Origin: Desulfuromusa sp.
GTDB lineage: Bacteria > Desulfobacterota > Desulfuromonadia > Desulfuromonadales > Geopsychrobacteraceae
Assembly: GCA_029934755.1 (NCBI GenBank)
Contig: JAOZLQ010000008.1
Coordinates: 1 to 26,831, forward strand
Direction of reading: 5' to 3'
Length of the DNA: 26,831 nt
The translations under genes were made by a program, and so were the position numbers. The notes below the pieces were generated by a model. The model was not told where the DNA came from. It did not search any database and was given only the letters and a program-made list of their open reading frames with translations. Below are positions 22,994 through 26,831 of the stretch, piece after piece (position 1 is the first letter of the stretch; the number at the start of each line of letters is the position of its first letter).

Positions 22994-25651
22994 ATGAAGA
23001 CAGAACTCAGCAAAGGTTACGAACCGGGACAGGTTGAAAAGAAATGGTTTGATGTCTGGGAGAAGCGTGGAGATTTTCATGCTGATGAGAATTCGTCCAA
23101 GCCCCATTATTCAATCGTTATTCCTCCACCGAATGTGACCGGTGTTCTCCATATGGGACATGCTCTGAATAATACCTTGCAAGATATTCTCTGTCGTTGG
23201 AAGCGGATGTCTGGTTACGAAGTTCTTTGGATGCCGGGGACTGACCATGCTGGAATCGCAACCCAGAATGTCGTTGAGAAGCAGCTTGCTGCAGAAAATA
23301 AGGATCGACATGAAGTGGGTCGTGAGGCTTTTGTTGATCGGGTTTGGAAGTGGCGTGAAGAATCTGGTGGACAGATTATCAATCAGCTGAAGCGGCTTGG
23401 TGCTTCCTGTGATTGGCAGCGTGAGCGCTTTACCATGGATGAAGGGCTCTCAGAAGCAGTTCGTGAAGTTTTTGTGAGCCTTTATGATGATGGGTTGATT
23501 TACCGGGATAATCGTTTGATTAATTGGTGTCCTCGTTGTCACACTGCTTTATCTGACCTTGAAGTTGAACATGAAGACAAACAGGGCAACCTTTGGCATT
23601 TACGCTATCCAGTACAGGGGACAGATCAATATCTTGTTGTCGCAACAACCAGACCAGAGACCATGCTTGGCGATACTGCTGTTGCAGTTCACCCGGAAGA
23701 CGAACGTTATCGAGAACTGATTGGTAAGAGTATTTTGCTGCCGCTGATGGATCGGGAAATTCCAATTATTGCCGACGAGTATGTCGACATGGAGTTTGGT
23801 AGTGGCGCAGTCAAGATTACACCGGCACATGATTTTAACGATTTTGAAATTGGCAAGCGCCACGACCTTGAATTTATTAATGTTCTCGATGAATCGGGAA
23901 TGATCAATGAAAATGGTGGTTCTTACGTTGGGATGGAGCGAAATGCCGCTCGCGTAAAGGTTGTTGCTGATTTAGATGCATTAGGATTGCTGGAGAAAGT
24001 TGATAATTACACTAATGCTGTTGGTGAATGTTATCGTTGTCGAACAATTATTGAACCCTACATGAGTAAACAGTGGTATGTGTCAGTCAAGTCCCTTGCC
24101 GCTGAAGCGATCAAAGCAGTGGAGTCCGGGCAGACTAAGATTATCCCACAACAATGGGAAAAAACCTATTTTGAATGGATGTATAATATCCGGGATTGGT
24201 GCGTCAGCCGGCAAATTTGGTGGGGACATCGTATCCCTGCATGGTTTTGTGATGACTGTGATGAGATCACTGTCTCTCGTGAAAATGTCTCAGTTTGTAA
24301 GCACTGTGGGAGTAAGAACATCCGACAGGAAACGGATGTTCTTGATACCTGGTTTTCCTCTGCTCTGTGGCCATTTTCAACTATGGGGTGGCCAGAACAA
24401 ACCCAAGCTTTACAAAAATTTTATCCAACCAGTTGTTTGGTTACTGGGTTTGATATTCTCTTTTTCTGGGTTGCGCGGATGATGATGATGGGAACCAAAT
24501 TTATGGGTGAGGTTCCCTTCAAGGAGGTTTATATCCATGCCTTGGTGCGTGATGCACAGGGAAAAAAAATGAGCAAAAGCAAGGGCAATGTGATCGATCC
24601 ATTGATTATTGTGGACGAATATGGTGCCGACGCTTTCCGTTATACTCTTTGTGCCTTTGCCGCTATGGGACGTGATATTAAATTATCAACCGAGCGCATT
24701 GGTGGCTATCGGAACTTTGTCAATAAGCTCTGGAATGCCAGCCGCTTTACTTTGATGAATTTGGAAGATTATGAACCTGCTGAAAATAGCTTGACTGGGT
24801 TGTCTTTATCCCCGGCAGATCAATGGATTCTGGATCGCTATGCTTTTGCGGCTAAAGAAGTGAACCGGGCACTGACTACTTATAAATTTAATGATGCGGC
24901 TAGCATTCTTTATTCTTTTACCTGGCATGAGTTCTGTGATTGGTACATTGAATTGAGTAAGGATAACCTGTACGGAAATATTGTTGAAGCGCGCAGAACA
25001 ACACAAGTAGTCCTGTTTACGGTATTAGAAGGACTGTTGCGAATGTTGCATCCTATTCTGCCATTTGTAACTGAAGAAATCTGGCATGCCCTTCCTGGCG
25101 AACGTGAAAGTGATTCCATTATGCAGGCTGCTTATCCGACCGGGGCTATTGTTGCTCCAGATGAAGCGGTTGTCGCTGATATGGAACTGGTGATGGATGT
25201 TATTCGGGCGATTCGCAATGTCCGTGGTGAGCTTGATGTCCCTCCAGGGAAAAAAATAAAGGTTGTTCTTGATTGTAAATCAGAGTCAGTGGTGCAGGCA
25301 ATTGTGGCGGGCCAAGCCTATGTCCATTCGCTGGCTCGGGTGGAAAAACTTACAGTCGGTGTTGCGGTTGAGCGACCAAAGCAAGTTTCAACTCAGGTTG
25401 CTGGGGACGTTGAAGTCTTGATCCCCCTGGCTGATCTTATTAATGTCGCTGAAGAAGAATCGCGTCTGAATAAAGAGATTGAAAAAGTTCAGAAGGATGT
25501 TGCTTTCTTTGAGAAGAAATTGTCTAACGAGAAATTTGTTGCCAATGCCCCCCCTCAGGTTTTAGAAAAGGATCGTGGCAAGCTAGTTACTGCTGAGAAG
25601 AAACGAGAGATACTCCAACAGAGTTTAGAAAAAATACTGGCTATGAAATAA
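22994..25651 (+). CDS. valS: Valyl-tRNA synthetase
   Basis: A class I aminoacyl-tRNA synthetase of 885 residues that charges tRNA-Val. HIGH-type motif PPPNVTGVLHMGHA is at 44-57 (HMGH 53-56) and KMSKS at 525-529. The editing domain includes TTRPETMLGDTAVAVHP (from 218). Cysteine pairs at 179/182 and 346/349 and at 419/422 and 435/438 fit zinc-binding knuckles. The last ~65 residues are a charged helix pair (EEESRLNKEIEKVQKDV onward), the ValRS C-terminal coiled coil. ATG 22994 has AAGGA about 10 bases upstream. It appears monocistronic, between two terminators. Confidence 0.98.
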   Translation: MKTELSKGYEPGQVEKKWFDVWEKRGDFHADENSSKPHYSIVIPPPNVTGVLHMGHALNNTLQDILCRWKRMSGYEVLWMPGTDHAGIATQNVVEKQLAAENKDRHEVGREAFVDRVWKWREESGGQIINQLKRLGASCDWQRERFTMDEGLSEAVREVFVSLYDDGLIYRDNRLINWCPRCHTALSDLEVEHEDKQGNLWHLRYPVQGTDQYLVVATTRPETMLGDTAVAVHPEDERYRELIGKSILLPLMDREIPIIADEYVDMEFGSGAVKITPAHDFNDFEIGKRHDLEFINVLDESGMINENGGSYVGMERNAARVKVVADLDALGLLEKVDNYTNAVGECYRCRTIIEPYMSKQWYVSVKSLAAEAIKAVESGQTKIIPQQWEKTYFEWMYNIRDWCVSRQIWWGHRIPAWFCDDCDEITVSRENVSVCKHCGSKNIRQETDVLDTWFSSALWPFSTMGWPEQTQALQKFYPTSCLVTGFDILFFWVARMMMMGTKFMGEVPFKEVYIHALVRDAQGKKMSKSKGNVIDPLIIVDEYGADAFRYTLCAFAAMGRDIKLSTERIGGYRNFVNKLWNASRFTLMNLEDYEPAENSLTGLSLSPADQWILDRYAFAAKEVNRALTTYKFNDAASILYSFTWHEFCDWYIELSKDNLYGNIVEARRTTQVVLFTVLEGLLRMLHPILPFVTEEIWHALPGERESDSIMQAAYPTGAIVAPDEAVVADMELVMDVIRAIRNVRGELDVPPGKKIKVVLDCKSESVVQAIVAGQAYVHSLARVEKLTVGVAVERPKQVSTQVAGDVEVLIPLADLINVAEEESRLNKEIEKVQKDVAFFEKKLSNEKFVANAPPQVLEKDRGKLVTAEKKREILQQSLEKILAMK

Positions 25652-25661
25652 ATAATTGCAG

Positions 25662-25695
25662 ATGACCGGAAAGTATGACTTTTCCGGTCATTTTT
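25662..25695 (+). terminator. Rho-independent terminator after valS
   Basis: ATGACCGGAAA (25662-25672) and TTTCCGGTCAT (25681-25691) pair perfectly around an 8-base loop and run into TTTTG. It starts 10 bases after the valS stop. Confidence 0.92.
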
Positions 25696-25786
25696 GTAAG
25701 TGCAAACCGTTATGGTTGCTGGTCCCAGCTGCTGATTAAAATTACTCATTTCTAGATTTTTTTCTATGAATTCATAACAATATTTA

Positions 25787-25799
25787 GTATACAGTATAC
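25787..25799. promoter_or_regulatory. GTATAC-A-GTATAC palindrome upstream of sdhC
   Basis: Two GTATAC hexamers (25787-25792 and 25794-25799), each self-complementary, flank a single A and give a 13-base palindrome. This size and shape fit a dimeric repressor such as a GntR-family protein, but no specific regulator can be named. It lies about 250 bases before sdhC in an AT-rich stretch. Confidence 0.4.
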
Positions 25800-26047
25800 G
25801 ATATGTATTTTTCTGTGAGCTCGGATAACTTTGTTTTGGGTATGCAGTTTTGTTTTGATGTCGAAAGGATGTCGAAAATGAATGGGGGGATCGGTTGCTG
25901 GCGGGGACCGCCGGGGCAACATTACATGGTTCAGTTTCAGAAGGAGAGGCGTGCTGGACCGGAATGACTTGAGCAACTATTGGTGATTGAATTTGGGAGG
26001 TAAGTCCTGATTGACAATCGTTTCACATTCTCGAGGGATATTTAACT
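25800..26047 (+). promoter_or_regulatory. Long structured leader region of sdhC
   Basis: The region between the palindrome and sdhC holds no supported gene. It contains a tandem ATGTCGAAA repeat (25858-25866 and 25869-25877, 11-base period) and a strong GC-rich hairpin at 25894-25920 (GTTGC/GCAAC outer stem, GGCGG/CCGCC inner stem, asymmetric internal loop, GGA loop). Purine-rich sequence with several AGGAG-like strings follows, then a small GATTG-A-CAATC palindrome (about 26009-26019). It has no U-tract after the hairpin, so it is not a simple terminator. Possibly an RNA leader controlling sdhC; no known riboswitch class is recognised. Confidence 0.4.
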
Positions 26048-26734
26048 ATGAATCTGTTTAAAAGTACTGTGGGAAGAAAGATTCTGATGGCGGTGACCGG
26101 ATTAATGCTGATCGGTTTTATTTCCGTCCATCTCCTTGGCAATTTGTCGGTTTTTGCGGGTTCCGATGCGATTAATGCCTATGCTAAACACCTGCACGAT
26201 CTTGGCCCTTTGGTCTGGCTTTTCCGTCTGGCTATGTTGGGTTTGTTTGCTGTTCATATTACTTTTGGTATTCAGCTTTATCTGGAAAACCGTACTGCCA
26301 CGCCGGACAATTATGCTGTTCAAAAAACACTGGTAACGACCTTTTCGGCTAAAACCATGGTTTTTACCGGTCTGATCGTTCTGACTTTTTTGCTTTACCA
26401 CCTGCTCCATTTTACTGTGCAGATTACCAATCCTGAAACTGCTGCAAAGAACATAGAAATGGTAGCATTGGCTGATGGCCATCTTACTTTAGATGTTTTT
26501 ACCATGGTGACATCGAGTTTTCAGAATGTCTTCATTGCTCTGGTTTACATGGTTGCGATGATTGCTTTAACTCTGCACATATACCACGGGTTTTCCAGCT
26601 GGGTACAAACTTTAGGTTGGAGCACTGGTACAAGCCAGGACAAGGTAACTTTTCTTGGTAGATTGATGGCTATCGGTTACGGACTGGCTTACATTGCTAT
26701 TCCATTACTTCTTCTCGCTCGCATTGTGAAATAA
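26048..26734 (+). CDS. sdhC: Succinate dehydrogenase/fumarate reductase diheme cytochrome b subunit
   Basis: A 228-residue, five-helix membrane anchor of type-B succinate:quinone oxidoreductase, which ties the catalytic subunits to the quinone pool with two b hemes. Candidate axial ligands are H28 (SVHLLGN), H70 (AVHITFG), H118 or H121 (YHLLH) and H177 or H180 (LHIYH). The first two fall at the same positions as in Bacillus SdhC. Hydrophobic segments lie at about 12-34, 55-78, 101-123, 157-179 and 204-226. GAGGG stands about 10 bases before ATG 26048. The flavoprotein gene starts 10 bases after the stop. In the Geobacter group such a complex can work in both directions, so frdC is an equal name. 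Confidence 0.94.
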   Translation: MNLFKSTVGRKILMAVTGLMLIGFISVHLLGNLSVFAGSDAINAYAKHLHDLGPLVWLFRLAMLGLFAVHITFGIQLYLENRTATPDNYAVQKTLVTTFSAKTMVFTGLIVLTFLLYHLLHFTVQITNPETAAKNIEMVALADGHLTLDVFTMVTSSFQNVFIALVYMVAMIALTLHIYHGFSSWVQTLGWSTGTSQDKVTFLGRLMAIGYGLAYIAIPLLLLARIVK

Positions 26735-26744
26735 GGGGCTTATT

Positions 26745-26831
26745 ATGATTTTAGATGGAAAAGCACCTACAGGTCTGGTAGATACATCTTGGGATAGATA
26801 CCGCGAAGACATGAAGCTGGTAAATCCTTCC
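26745..26831 (+). CDS. sdhA: Succinate dehydrogenase/fumarate reductase flavoprotein subunit, N-terminus (cut by window edge)
   Basis: The first 29 codons of an open frame that continues past the window. ATG 26745 has an AAGGGG ribosome site (26733-26738) 6 bases upstream. The N-terminal segment (DTSWDRYREDMKLVNPS) resembles the start of type-B SdhA/FrdA flavoproteins from the Geobacter group, and the position straight after sdhC is the usual sdhCAB order. The FAD-binding motif lies beyond the end. Confidence 0.8.
   Translation, partial: MILDGKAPTGLVDTSWDRYREDMKLVNPS

Noticed and set aside
25869..25967. 32-codon ORF in the sdhC leader (begins MSKMNGGIGC)
   Set aside because: Its ATG directly abuts AGG with no spacing, and it runs through the GC-rich hairpin; the product is not recognisable.
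1..26831. CRISPR array, prophage, defence or toxin-antitoxin system
   Set aside because: No spaced identical repeats, integrase, phage structural genes or paired small toxin genes were seen; nearly all space is filled by conserved core genes.

Overview
The window looks like chromosomal core sequence from an AT-leaning member of the Desulfuromonadales/Geobacterales (former Deltaproteobacteria). The evidence is a type-B diheme SdhC with the flavoprotein gene directly downstream, a MucR/Ros zinc-finger regulator, a short GNAT-type N-acetylglutamate synthase, and a two-CheW-plus-receiver operon. This placement is inference from gene content; no rRNA or tRNA is present to confirm it. I see no prophage, CRISPR array or intact transposon.

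Layout: (1) 1-1590: the end of a cell-elongation operon (PBP2 mrdA C-terminus, then rodA). (2) 1591-1945: a hairpin-rich element of about 280 bp bounded by short inverted ends, probably a dispersed repeat. (3) 1946-2974: queG (tRNA queuosine). (4) 3172-4605, minus strand: an NfeD/SPFH membrane-protein pair. (5) 4606-5018: a gene-free stretch holding a promoter-to-terminator unit of about 100 nt that could be a small RNA or leader. (6) 5019-6715, minus strand: rarA overlapping a yidD-domain gene that carries a signal peptide. (7) 6963-10017: nadK, recN and a short N-acetylglutamate synthase. (8) 10114-10980: a membrane-anchored M23 endopeptidase. (9) 11201-18402: secA, a soluble receiver-GAF-histidine kinase, argJ, deoB and a secreted DUF2914 protein, closed by a perfect 20-bp-stem bidirectional terminator. 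(10) 18470-18901, minus strand: MucR-type regulator. (11) 19093-20148: dgt. (12) 20265-22851: two CheW-like proteins and a receiver protein with a very long acidic linker, translationally coupled. (13) 22994-25651: valS. (14) 25652-26047: valS terminator plus a structured leader. (15) 26048 to the end: sdhC and the start of sdhA.

Most genes are housekeeping: wall elongation (mrdA, rodA, M23), secretion (secA, yidD-like), DNA repair (rarA, recN), nucleotide balance (nadK, deoB, dgt), arginine synthesis (NAGS, argJ) and respiration (sdhCA). The least explained parts are the CheW-CheW-receiver operon without a kinase or receptor, the soluble kinase between secA and argJ, the periplasmic YidD-like protein, and three structured non-coding stretches (1635-1915, 4696-4829, 25787-26047).
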